Assembly: GCA_050291585.1 (NCBI GenBank)
Contig: JBNKKA010000099.1
Location: forward strand, 1-15,583
Source of the DNA: JASJCL01 sp050291585
Lineage (GTDB): Bacteria; Desulfobacterota; Desulfobacteria; Desulfobacterales; Desulfosarcinaceae
DNA length: 15,583 nucleotides
Reading direction: 5' to 3'
Under the pieces are notes generated by a model. That model was not told the origin of the DNA. It ran no database searches and worked only from the letters and a program-made list of their open reading frames with translations. This document shows, in pieces, positions 6,753-13,095 of this stretch; the first letter of the stretch is position 1, and each line of letters opens with the position of its first letter. Made by a program: the position numbers and the translations under genes.

Positions 6753-6801
6753 CCACCCCTTTTTTACGGGGCTTTACCCGCCCACCCCTTTTCTAAAGGG
6801 G
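6753..6801. repeat. Duplicated CCACCCCTTTT segments, each starting a hairpin
   Basis: CCACCCCTTTT occurs at 6753-6763 and 6782-6792. The second forms a perfect seven-base-pair hairpin CCCCTTT-TCT-AAAGGGG (6785-6801) that spans the stop codon of the membrane-subunit gene; the first gives CCCC/GGGG arms (6756-6759, 6768-6771). On the minus strand there is no U-run after either, so a terminator is not supported. They may slow decay or processing of the mRNA between the membrane subunit and the small protein/sigma genes. Confidence 0.4.
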
Positions 6802-7260
6802 CCTTCTCCAAGGCTTTTTAAAAACCAGGCAATAGAGTGATAGTGCCAGCAGCCCCATGACGGCGGTGAGATGGATGAGGTTGCCGGCGATGATGGCCGT
6901 GGGTGGATAGTGGGCCCCGGAGAGGTTCTTGGCCACGAAAAAAAAGCCGCTGAGAACGATCACCACCAGAAAAAAAGCGCGCCCCAGAGCGCTCCAGTTA
7001 AGAGGGCCTAAAACGCGCCGCTTGAGCAGGTAGTCCACCAGGGCGAAGGCCAAGAGCCCCAGGAGCAGGGTCGCACCCAGGTAGTGGACATAGCGGGTGA
7101 TGTAGAAATCGGCCAGCCAGCTGAAACCAGGGATGTCGGCCATGTAATATCTTTTGTAGATGGGCATCTGCCCGAAGCCCGTGAGGGCGCACAGAAAGAG
7201 CAGGAAGCGGTAGAGGTAGCGCTGATTGACGACCTTGGCGACAAGGGATGACGATGACAT
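6793..7260 (-). CDS. Small four-helix membrane subunit, probable quinone/cytochrome b partner of the iron-sulfur protein
   Basis: A 155-residue integral membrane protein with four predicted helices, about 16-33, 57-78, 93-111 and 123-146. His59 (RYVHYLGA) in helix 2 and His130 (GNLIHLTA) in helix 4 could ligate a heme; His117 (SGAHYPP) is in the loop between helices 3 and 4. The segment RFLLFLCALTGFGQMPIYK resembles the first helix of cytochrome-b-type subunits of formate dehydrogenases and hydrogenases, but the protein is shorter and I cannot assign it to a named family with confidence. It begins three bases after the stop of the iron-sulfur gene, so the two very likely form one complex that moves electrons between a periplasmic ferredoxin-like subunit and the quinone pool. 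No molybdopterin or hydrogenase catalytic subunit is in the window. Confidence 0.8.
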   Translation of the reverse strand: MSSSSLVAKVVNQRYLYRFLLFLCALTGFGQMPIYKRYYMADIPGFSWLADFYITRYVHYLGATLLLGLLAFALVDYLLKRRVLGPLNWSALGRAFFLVVIVLSGFFFVAKNLSGAHYPPTAIIAGNLIHLTAVMGLLALSLYCLVFKKPWRRPL

Positions 7261-7263
7261 GGC

Positions 7264-8247
7264 TTACTCCTCCTCCGGCCGGGGGCGGGCCGACGCGGAT
7301 GCGTAGAACTTACCCACGGCGGCGGCCACTCCGGCGATGGGGGCCAGGGCCATGGCCGACACCAGGTTGTTGGCCTGGGCCATGGTGTCCTCTGCCGGCT
7401 GGAAATCGGGCCGTCCGGCCCCGGTCTCGATGGCCTGACGTATTTGATCAAAGGGCACCGGCGACACATAGATGGTGTTGGTGCCCCCATTCTCCGTCTC
7501 ACCGTAAATGTAGCCGTCCATCTCCTTGGCCAGCGCATGAGCGGCTGCAATGATCTCCGGCCGCGGCCCGATGGTCTGGACATCCTCGGGGCAGGCCTCG
7601 ATGCAGGCCGGCAGCTCACCGTTGGCCACCTTGGCATGGCAGCGGTGGCACTTGTACATCACCCCGTTGCCGGCGAAATTGGGCAGTAGATCCAAGTAAA
7701 GGCCCACACCCGTCTGGCGCTGGGGAATGTGCCAGGGGCAGACCTTGTTGCACTTGGAGCCCCCTAGACAGATGTCGGCATCGATGCGCGAGATGCCGTT
7801 TTCCAGCTGCTGGGCAGATCCCCAGGGACAGAGCTTGACGCAAGGCGGGTTGATGCAGTGCATGCAGCGCCGGGGCATGGTCAGATCGACCTCCTCCCCA
7901 TCCACCGTAACGGTGGCACTCTGGATATAGAGCCAGTTGTACGGCGTCAGGCGGTCATCGACCGCCTTTTTGTCCGACCAGTCGGCCACTTTGACGCGTG
8001 GTGGGTACATCTTGGGGAAAGGCTTTTTAGGCTGAGGATAGGCCTCGGCGTTGGCCTCGTGACAAGCCACAACGCACTCACCGCAGCCGATACAGCGACT
8101 GATATCGATGAGGGTGGCCAGATGGGTGTTGCCTGGGCTGAGAGCGGCCTTGGCCGTGGTGGCGCCGGCCGCCAGGCCGGCGGCAGCCAGCCCCCCTTTG
8201 ATAAACGCGCGCCTGGAAAGTGTGGGGATCTTCGATCCTTTACGCAT
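7264..8247 (-). CDS. Tat-exported 4Fe-4S ferredoxin-type electron transfer subunit (HybA/FdnH/PhsB-like)
   Basis: A 327-residue iron-sulfur protein. A twin-arginine signal (SRRAFIKGG, Arg12-Arg13, then an Ala/Gly-rich helix) sends it folded to the periplasmic side. Four cysteine motifs follow: C52-C55-C58-C62, C128-C131-C136-C140, C160-C166-C170 and C200-C203-C215-C219. The third lacks its usual second cysteine; Gly163 occupies that place. Residues 294-313 (NLVSAMALAPIAGVAAAVGK) form a probable C-terminal membrane anchor, as in FdnH/HybA. It would relay electrons between a redox partner and the membrane subunit encoded three bases downstream. I chose ATG 8247, which has GGGAG five bases upstream; ATG 8259 would add four residues and has a poor ribosome site. 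It is the first gene of the iron-sulfur/ECF-sigma unit. Confidence 0.9.
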   Translation of the reverse strand: MRKGSKIPTLSRRAFIKGGLAAAGLAAGATTAKAALSPGNTHLATLIDISRCIGCGECVVACHEANAEAYPQPKKPFPKMYPPRVKVADWSDKKAVDDRLTPYNWLYIQSATVTVDGEEVDLTMPRRCMHCINPPCVKLCPWGSAQQLENGISRIDADICLGGSKCNKVCPWHIPQRQTGVGLYLDLLPNFAGNGVMYKCHRCHAKVANGELPACIEACPEDVQTIGPRPEIIAAAHALAKEMDGYIYGETENGGTNTIYVSPVPFDQIRQAIETGAGRPDFQPAEDTMAQANNLVSAMALAPIAGVAAAVGKFYASASARPRPEEE

Positions 8248-8398
8248 TGATGCTCCCATTGGTTAAAGCCTGCATTGGACAATTAAAAATTTGGGCTGCT
8301 CGGTATTGCCACCTAATGAGCCCAGGTGTGGGATTTGGTTACAGAGGATCGGGAAGGAGGGGGTGATAAAGTACCCACGGATGGGGCAAGAAATTGCT

Positions 8399-8428
8399 TT
8401 TATACATAGGTCAGGGAAAGAGCACCAA
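8399..8428 (-). promoter_or_regulatory. Possible sigma-70 promoter for the iron-sulfur/ECF-sigma operon
   Basis: On the minus strand TTGGTG (8428-8423) is followed after 18 bases by TATAAA (8404-8399). Transcription would start near 8390, about 145 bases before the iron-sulfur gene. The -10 is good, the -35 only partial. The remainder of 8248-8476 contains no coding frame that I can support and no clear ECF-type promoter. Confidence 0.3.
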
Positions 8429-8476
8429 GCGTGGCGAAGCCTAAGCCGCGTGATAAAACAAGGCCGAGTCCAGTGC

Positions 8477-9865
8477 CTATTTCATCTGCGCCCGGATGGC
8501 GTGCGAATCAATATCGTACTTCTTGATCTTGTAGTGAATGGCCCGGCGGCTGATACCGAGGAGTTCGGCGGCGTCCTTCTGCACGCCCCCGGTTTGTTTG
8601 AGGGCTCGCAAGATGGCAATACGTTCGTTCTCCTCCAGGGAAAAGGGGGCTTCGCCATCGTCGTCCATGCCAAACTCCTCCGCCGTTTCGGCATCGGGCA
8701 AGACGGTATGGTGGAGGTCCTCGGGGAGAAGCTCGCCGTTGCGGCAAAGGACGATGCCCGCTTCGATGGCGTTTTTCAGCTCGCGCACATTGCCCGGCCA
8801 GGGGTATTCGCTCAGCCACTTGAGGGTTGCGGGGGGCAGCTTGACGGGGTCCATTTTGTACTGCTGGCAATAGGACTTCATGAAGTGCTCGGCCAGGATA
8901 GGGATATCCTCGCGCCGCTCTACCAGGCGCGGGATCTTGAGGGTCACCACACGCAGGCGGTAGTAGAGATCCTCCCGGAAGCGGCCGGCCTTGATATCCT
9001 CGTTCAGATCGGCGTTGGTGGCCGCGACAATGCGACAGTCCACCGGTATCTCCTTCAGATCGCCGATTTTCCGGATTTTGCGGTCTTCGATGAAGCGCAG
9101 GAGGCGGGTCTGCATCTCGGGGGAGATGTTCCCGATCTCGTCCAGAAAAAGGGTCCCCTTGTCGGCAGTCTCGATGAGGCCCTTCTTGTCGCTGACGGCG
9201 TGGGTAAAGGAGCCGCGCACGTGGCCGAAGAGCTCGCTCTCCAACAGGCCTGCAGGAGTTGAACCGCAATCCACCACTACGAAGGGTTTTTTGTGCCGCG
9301 GGCTCATCTGGTGGAGCATGCGCGCAACGCGCTCCTTGCCCACCCCGCTCTCCCCAAGGACGAGGACGTTGACATGGCTGCGGGCCACCTTCTTGACGAT
9401 CTCGTACATCTTTTTCATGATCGGGCTGTCGACCCGATGCAGGTCATGAACCACCGGGGCGGGGTCGCGGTCCGCGCGCAGCTGGGGGTTGGACTTGAAA
9501 TGGCCGTTGATCTTCGCAAGGAGCTCACGCCCGTCAAAGGGCTTGGCCAGATAGTCCACGGCGCCGGCCTTGACAGCTAAAACGGCGTCGGGAATGGTGC
9601 CATAGGCCGTCAGGAAGACGATGGGCAGTTCGGGCCGCAACTTGCGCGCCTCCACAAGCAGTTCCATGCCGCTCATGCCGGGCATTTTCATATCCGATAT
9701 CATCAGATCGACAGGGGTCTTCGCGAGAATTTTGATGGCCTGGGCACCGCTGTTGGCCTTGTAGATCTGAAAACCGGCGGAGATCAGGCGAGCATCCAGG
9801 ACTTCAAGGACGTTGGGGTCATCGTCGACAATCAGAATCGTATGTTCAAGCATGGCTTGGGTCAT
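8477..9865 (-). CDS. glrR: Sigma-54 dependent response regulator, GlrR (QseF)-like
   Basis: A 462-residue NtrC-family activator. The receiver domain (7-120) has the acidic pocket Asp14-Asp16, phosphorylation site Asp58 (MISDMKMPGMSG), Thr86 and Lys108. The central AAA+ domain (146-370) has Walker A GESGVGKE (171-178), the sigma-54-contacting loop as GSFTHA (218-223) where most relatives have GAFTGA, Walker B TLFLDEIG (238-245) and REDLYYRL (297-304). A Fis-type helix-turn-helix lies at 417-450. The receiver segment YGTIPDAVLAVKAG resembles E. coli GlrR, and order after kinase and lipoprotein matches glrK-qseG-glrR. A longer frame opens at 9931 inside the lipoprotein gene; ATG 9865, seven bases after the lipoprotein stop, gives the usual short lead into the receiver domain. 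ATG 9853 is possible. A consensus sigma-54 promoter lies upstream of the kinase gene, divergently. Confidence 0.9.
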   Translation of the reverse strand: MTQAMLEHTILIVDDDPNVLEVLDARLISAGFQIYKANSGAQAIKILAKTPVDLMISDMKMPGMSGMELLVEARKLRPELPIVFLTAYGTIPDAVLAVKAGAVDYLAKPFDGRELLAKINGHFKSNPQLRADRDPAPVVHDLHRVDSPIMKKMYEIVKKVARSHVNVLVLGESGVGKERVARMLHQMSPRHKKPFVVVDCGSTPAGLLESELFGHVRGSFTHAVSDKKGLIETADKGTLFLDEIGNISPEMQTRLLRFIEDRKIRKIGDLKEIPVDCRIVAATNADLNEDIKAGRFREDLYYRLRVVTLKIPRLVERREDIPILAEHFMKSYCQQYKMDPVKLPPATLKWLSEYPWPGNVRELKNAIEAGIVLCRNGELLPEDLHHTVLPDAETAEEFGMDDDGEAPFSLEENERIAILRALKQTGGVQKDAAELLGISRRAIHYKIKKYDIDSHAIRAQMK

Positions 9866-9872
9866 AGATGGC

Positions 9873-10535
9873 TCATTGAGGTGCGGAGACCTCTTTCTTT
9901 TTTTTCTGGATATTCTGATCGATGGCCTCAAGGGCGTGGATTTTATCCTTCAAATTTTTGATCTCCCGGTTCTTGGCCGCCAGGAGGGCCTCTTTGCTGG
10001 CTTCTAAATCCTTGAGACGCTGCCTCAGGGTATCCGCCTCAAGCTGTAGGCGGCTGGTTTTTTGTTGACTGGCCTTGTATTCTTCTTTCGGCACCGTCCC
10101 ACGGCAGACGGCACGCTTACCGCTTTTCTGCCGGCAGAGGAAAAGAGGCTCCAATGCCCGTGGGTCCTCCCATTCGGGGTCGGGCGAATAGGTCTGCCGC
10201 CAAGCGTCCCAGAGGGCCATGGCGGCGGCTTTCTGTCCGGGGGTACGCGCCCGAATCAGGCGTACGACGGCATATCCGTAACGCGCTTTGCGCTGCACGA
10301 CATTGCTTCCGGTGCTTTCTTTTAGATTGGCAAAGAGTGCCTCCGCCTGGGCGTAGTGCTGCTTGTCCAGTGCGTCAAAACCTTTATCCAGAGTCTCATG
10401 GTCGGTTTCAAACCGGATGGTGTGGCGCAGGTCGTCGATAATCCGGTTGGTGGGTGTGCATCCCACTGCCATTAGCGCGCCGGTCACGATAATGATGAAC
10501 AACCCCAGCGGCCCGTTTTCCAGATATCTGCGCAT
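9873..10535 (-). CDS. Coiled-coil lipoprotein, QseG/YfhG-like by position
   Basis: A 220-residue exported lipoprotein. The N-terminus has basic residues, a hydrophobic stretch (LGLFIIIVTGALMAVG) and a lipobox-like AVGC with Cys26 as lipidation site; Ala rather than Leu at the -3 place makes it slightly atypical. Residues 45-130 are helical, with a short repeat-like pattern (DKGFDALDKQHYAQAEALF). Residues 152-215 form a long charged coiled coil with leucine spacing (LEADTLRQRLKDLEASKEAL and on). It lies between sensor kinase and sigma-54 regulator genes, as qseG (yfhG) does in the E. coli glrK operon, where the lipoprotein binds the kinase and adjusts its activity. Primary sequence similarity to QseG cannot be asserted by eye; the assignment rests on order, size, lipidation and coiled coil. 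It starts ten bases after the kinase stop. Confidence 0.75.
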   Translation of the reverse strand: MRRYLENGPLGLFIIIVTGALMAVGCTPTNRIIDDLRHTIRFETDHETLDKGFDALDKQHYAQAEALFANLKESTGSNVVQRKARYGYAVVRLIRARTPGQKAAAMALWDAWRQTYSPDPEWEDPRALEPLFLCRQKSGKRAVCRGTVPKEEYKASQQKTSRLQLEADTLRQRLKDLEASKEALLAAKNREIKNLKDKIHALEAIDQNIQKKKKEVSAPQ

Positions 10536-10545
10536 TCCGATCCCC

Positions 10546-12033
10546 TCAACCTCTCTCCAATTTCAACTGCGGCGGCGCTTTGGGCAGAGTGAAGCCAAAG
10601 GTACTACCTTTGCCAAATTGACTGTCTGCCCAAATCGACCCTTTATGCGCCTCAATAATATTTTTTGCAATGCTCAGTCCCAGACCGACCCCGTCCAAAT
10701 GTTCACGAACGTTCTCTGCGCGGTAGTACTTATTGAAGAGTAGAGCCAGCTCCTCCGAGCCGATGCCGGGGCCATGATCCTGAACCGTAAAACAGACCAG
10801 CCGTGGGTCGCGATCGACCTTGGCGCGTACCTGGATCAGTGTCCCCGTATGCGAAAACTTGATGGCGTTGCCCAGGAGGTTGAGGATCACCTGCTGGAGC
10901 TGCTGATGGTCCCCCATGACCGCTGGCAGATGCGTATCGCATTGGACGCTGATTTGAATCTTTTTGTTCTGGGCGACCGTTTTCAGCGTGTCCACGCTGC
11001 CGTTAACAAGCGCATAGCAGTCCACCGGCCTAGCCACCACCTTGAGCTTGCCGGGTTCCAACCGTGAGGCCTGCATCAAATGGTTGAGCAGGCCGCAAAT
11101 ACGCCCTATTTCGGAACTGGCGATATTGAGAAATTTATGCTGTTTTGGGGTCGTGGGCCCCATCACCTCCTCGACGATCATGTTGACCGATTCTCGGATA
11201 CTGGTCAATGGTGTGCGGATCTCGTGGCTCAGCATGGAGATAAAATCGGAGCGCATACGCTCCTCGCGCCGCAACCGCTCGGTCATCTCGTTGAAGGCCC
11301 TGGCCAGTTCACCGAATTCGTCCTTGGAGCGGATCTTGATCGGCTTGCTGTCCCGGTCTTTTGAAATCGATCGAATCCCCTTGATCAATTCACGCAAAGG
11401 CCGGATCATGGAGTAAGCTAGAAAAATCACCCCGATCAAACCGATGGTACTAGAAACCACCAGGCCAATGAGTCCGTTGCGGGCCGCCATCTGACTGCGG
11501 CGACTCAGCTCCCGGGTAGACGCCTCCACCTCCTTGGTGTTTTCGCTTTGGGCCTGACGGATCTTGGCGATCCATTGATTGATGACCGACTCGGGGATCC
11601 AAAGCTTGCCTTTGAGCATGCTGCGCTTATAGGGATTTTTTACATAGGCATCGGTTTCGGCGGCATTGGGAAATTGCCGATAGCTTTCATAGATTTCATG
11701 CCACTGCCCCGGAATGACCACATGACCCGCCTCCAATTCGAGAATGCCCACCAAGTTGTCCTCGAAGGCCTTCTGTGCCGAAGCGAAAAAGGTCAAATAA
11801 TCGGCCTTCTGCAGAAGGCCGTACTTTTTCTCGTTCTCCTCCATGCCGATCAGGTTCTCGATCATCTTCTTCGACATCGTAGCGATGGCGTAGTTCTTGT
11901 TGACGATCGACTCTGACAGGATCACCGCGCGCTGCAGATTGATGTAGAGAACGAAGATGGTGCCGTAGAAGATAAGAACGATGGTACAAAACCATATGAG
12001 CAGTTTGCTCGTAATCCCGTAGCTTGGATCCAT
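10546..12033 (-). CDS. glrK: Membrane sensor histidine kinase, GlrK (QseE)-like
   Basis: A 495-residue two-helix sensor kinase. Helix 1 is about 9-32 and helix 2 about 187-210, enclosing a helical periplasmic sensor region of about 155 residues with no recognised ligand domain. A HAMP linker (210-262; SMIRPLRELIKGI, DEFGELARAFNEM) follows. The dimerisation domain has the phosphorylated His270 in SHEIRTPLTSIRES. The ATPase domain has N-box QQVILNLLGNAIKFS (380-394), G1 DHGPGIG (419-425) and G2 GVGLGLSIAK (448-457). The usual length, helical sensor region and downstream lipoprotein plus sigma-54 regulator agree with GlrK/QseE, whose E. coli form responds to cell-envelope signals. ATG 12033 has AAGG seven bases upstream. 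It is the first gene of the three-gene operon. Confidence 0.88.
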   Translation of the reverse strand: MDPSYGITSKLLIWFCTIVLIFYGTIFVLYINLQRAVILSESIVNKNYAIATMSKKMIENLIGMEENEKKYGLLQKADYLTFFASAQKAFEDNLVGILELEAGHVVIPGQWHEIYESYRQFPNAAETDAYVKNPYKRSMLKGKLWIPESVINQWIAKIRQAQSENTKEVEASTRELSRRSQMAARNGLIGLVVSSTIGLIGVIFLAYSMIRPLRELIKGIRSISKDRDSKPIKIRSKDEFGELARAFNEMTERLRREERMRSDFISMLSHEIRTPLTSIRESVNMIVEEVMGPTTPKQHKFLNIASSEIGRICGLLNHLMQASRLEPGKLKVVARPVDCYALVNGSVDTLKTVAQNKKIQISVQCDTHLPAVMGDHQQLQQVILNLLGNAIKFSHTGTLIQVRAKVDRDPRLVCFTVQDHGPGIGSEELALLFNKYYRAENVREHLDGVGLGLSIAKNIIEAHKGSIWADSQFGKGSTFGFTLPKAPPQLKLERG

Positions 12034-12457
12034 AAATACGCCTTAACTCGCACCCGACACAGAAATTGGGTAATCGTACCAATTCTGGACAGGCACTAGT
12101 TCACAAAGAGCAACCCTCGATTTCATGCTGCAACTATCGCAACGGTCTGTTTCCAAAATCGGGCGAACGCTCCTTTTGGTAGATATTGGTTAACAAATCT
12201 TGGTCTGCAAATCAATCGCTCCCGGTTGGCGTCTGCTGGCCGCAGATAGATATAAAGGCCCTTTAACTAAATGATAATCACGATTTCCAAAGAGGCGCCG
12301 GGCGGCCCGACGGCCTTGCTGGCGGACACCGCGGCCTGGGCCCGCCGCACCGCTGCCCGGGAAAAATTGAGCGCCTCAAATGTCAAAATGGTAACCATCG
12401 TGCCAGCGACACGCACACGCCGGCCCTAAGCGTCTGAAATGATACGAGTGCAACAAA

Positions 12458-12473
12458 TGGCACAGTGATTGCT
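12458..12473 (+). promoter_or_regulatory. Consensus sigma-54 (RpoN) promoter
   Basis: TGGCACAGTGATTGCT matches the -24/-12 consensus TGGCAC-N5-TTGC(A/T) at every defined base, with exactly ten bases between the GG (12459-12460) and the GC (12471-12472). Transcription should start near 12484 and read into the 53-codon gene at 12569. The dyad ATGGT-A-ACCAT (12388-12398) lies about 90 bases upstream of that start, where an enhancer-binding protein could sit. A sigma-54 activator gene is in the neighbouring divergent operon. Confidence 0.85.
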
Positions 12474-12551
12474 TAGTAGTTTCCACTGTTGGGCCGCTGG
12501 CGAACCGCCGCCGCTAGTATTTCAGATTGCAATTTTCATATTGATTTGTTA

Positions 12552-12599
12552 CGGAGGTCTGAATCGCTATGGACTTAAATTTCACATCAGAAACCTCCG
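12552..12599 (+). promoter_or_regulatory. Hairpin that would sequester the ribosome binding site of the 53-codon gene
   Basis: CGGAGGT (12552-12558), which contains the Shine-Dalgarno sequence, pairs with ACCTCCG (12593-12599) inside codons 9-11, and CTGA (12559-12562) pairs with TCAG (12587-12590) across a two-base bulge. The eleven base pairs enclose the start codon in a 24-base loop. In this fold the ribosome site is blocked, so translation would need the hairpin to be opened. Confidence 0.55.
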
Positions 12600-12730
12600 A
12601 GGCGGAGGAGCGACGCCTGAGATACGAAAGGCGTCAGTATTCTTACGCAGATCATATCCCTGAAAGACGTTCAGGCCAGGATCGGCGTGATGAAGTCGAC
12701 AACGCCAACCCCGAAAACAGCGAACAATAG
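12569..12730 (+). CDS. Small charged protein of 53 residues, sigma-54 driven, function unknown
   Basis: An ATG at 12569 with GGAGG ending eleven bases upstream opens a 53-codon frame ending TAG at 12728-12730. The protein begins MDLNFTSETSEAEERRLRYE, followed by RRQYSYADHIPERRSGQDRR and an acidic tail DEVDNANPENSEQ. It is hydrophilic, rich in Arg and Glu, and has no signal peptide, membrane helix or cysteine. The two RRxxY and RRSGxDRR patches suggest binding to an acidic partner or nucleic acid, but I do not recognise a named family. Support for a real gene comes from the ribosome site, non-random composition, and the consensus sigma-54 promoter with a leader of about 85 bases. The ribosome site lies in a predicted hairpin. 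The transcript could instead act mainly as a regulatory RNA. Confidence 0.65.
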   Translation: MDLNFTSETSEAEERRLRYERRQYSYADHIPERRSGQDRRDEVDNANPENSEQ

Positions 12731-12987
12731 GATCTATTCCTACGCGATCCACAGGCAAGTTGCAACACAGCTTTGAGCTAAAGCGACAATGGTATTACAT
12801 CTTCTGAACACTATACGATCTATTTCGGCAACAGCATAGACCGTCGTGACTGGACCGCAGCAGCTGGCTGGGAATTAACGGGACCGTGATTGACACCCCG
12901 CAATGACCAATGGGGTAGCAAAGCCCGCCCACCCTCTGAGAAGGCAGACCGCCAATACTTAGGTCAGAGCCTCTCTCATGTATAAAA

Positions 12988-13019
12988 GGCGAACGCAAAA
13001 CGTAACCCTCGCCCTTTTT
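12988..13019 (+). terminator. Weak terminator- or attenuator-like hairpin before the FN3 gene
   Basis: GGCGA (12988-12992) pairs with TCGCC (13009-13013), extendable by A/T pairs with the run TTTTT at 13015-13019 if one C is bulged. The five-base core stem and 16-base loop are weak. It could end transcripts from the sigma-54 unit, or lie in the leader of the FN3 gene if that is transcribed from the TATAAA at 12981. Confidence 0.3.
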
Positions 13020-13095
13020 CCTTGCGGCACTCAGAAGACCCACTTAAGCCAGAATGGCCTTTAAAAATCACCTCACCCCTTTAGGGAGACGCTCC

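Larger units (their letters stand above)
12034..13095. other. 1-kb intergenic region between divergent transcription units
   Basis: This gap holds the start region of the kinase operon (leftward), a sigma-54 promoter and 53-codon gene (rightward), and about 365 bases before the FN3 gene with no supported gene. Near the kinase start AATTGG (12064-12069) and CCAATT (12079-12084) form a dyad. At 12271-12429 a GC-rich stretch is open on both strands (52 plus-strand codons; 12267-12416 minus) without good ribosome sites. At 12388-12398 ATGGT-A-ACCAT is a perfect dyad upstream of the sigma-54 promoter. Beyond 12730 there are hairpins GCTTT/AAAGC (12770-12784), ACCCC/GGGGT (12896-12916) and CTCTGA/TCAGAG (12933-12969). 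A TATAAA (12981-12986) may be the FN3 gene's -10. Confidence 0.6.

Noticed and set aside
8297..8311. Sigma-54-like TGGCAATACCGAGCA on the minus strand upstream of the iron-sulfur gene
   Set aside because: Only nine bases separate GG and GC instead of ten, and the -12 reads GAGC rather than TTGC. Sigma-54 promoters rarely tolerate this.
9866..9931. Longer start (9931) for the sigma-54 regulator
   Set aside because: It would overlap the lipoprotein gene by about 59 bases and add a Lys/Arg-rich 22-residue extension that is antisense-like and not typical before a receiver domain.
12390..12405. Minus-strand TGGCACGATGGTTACC as a sigma-54 promoter for the kinase operon
   Set aside because: The -24 part is perfect but the -12 is TTAC, lacking the essential GC, and it lies about 360 bases before the kinase gene.
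12469..12663. 64-codon plus-strand frame overlapping the sigma-54-driven gene
   Set aside because: It begins with TTG before the expected transcription start, has no ribosome site, and overlaps the better supported frame at 12569 in another phase.
12893..12970. Possible cyclic-di-GMP-I (GEMM) riboswitch upstream of the FN3 gene, suggested by a hairpin followed by GCAAAGCC
   Set aside because: Only the GCAAAGCC piece and one hairpin fit; the GNRA loop of the first stem and the conserved 3' segment around GGUAGCGGGGUU are absent. A covariance-model search would settle it.
12795..13043. 82-codon minus-strand frame before the FN3 gene
   Set aside because: Translation shows no recognisable family, there is no good ribosome site, and it covers the likely promoter and leader of the FN3 gene.
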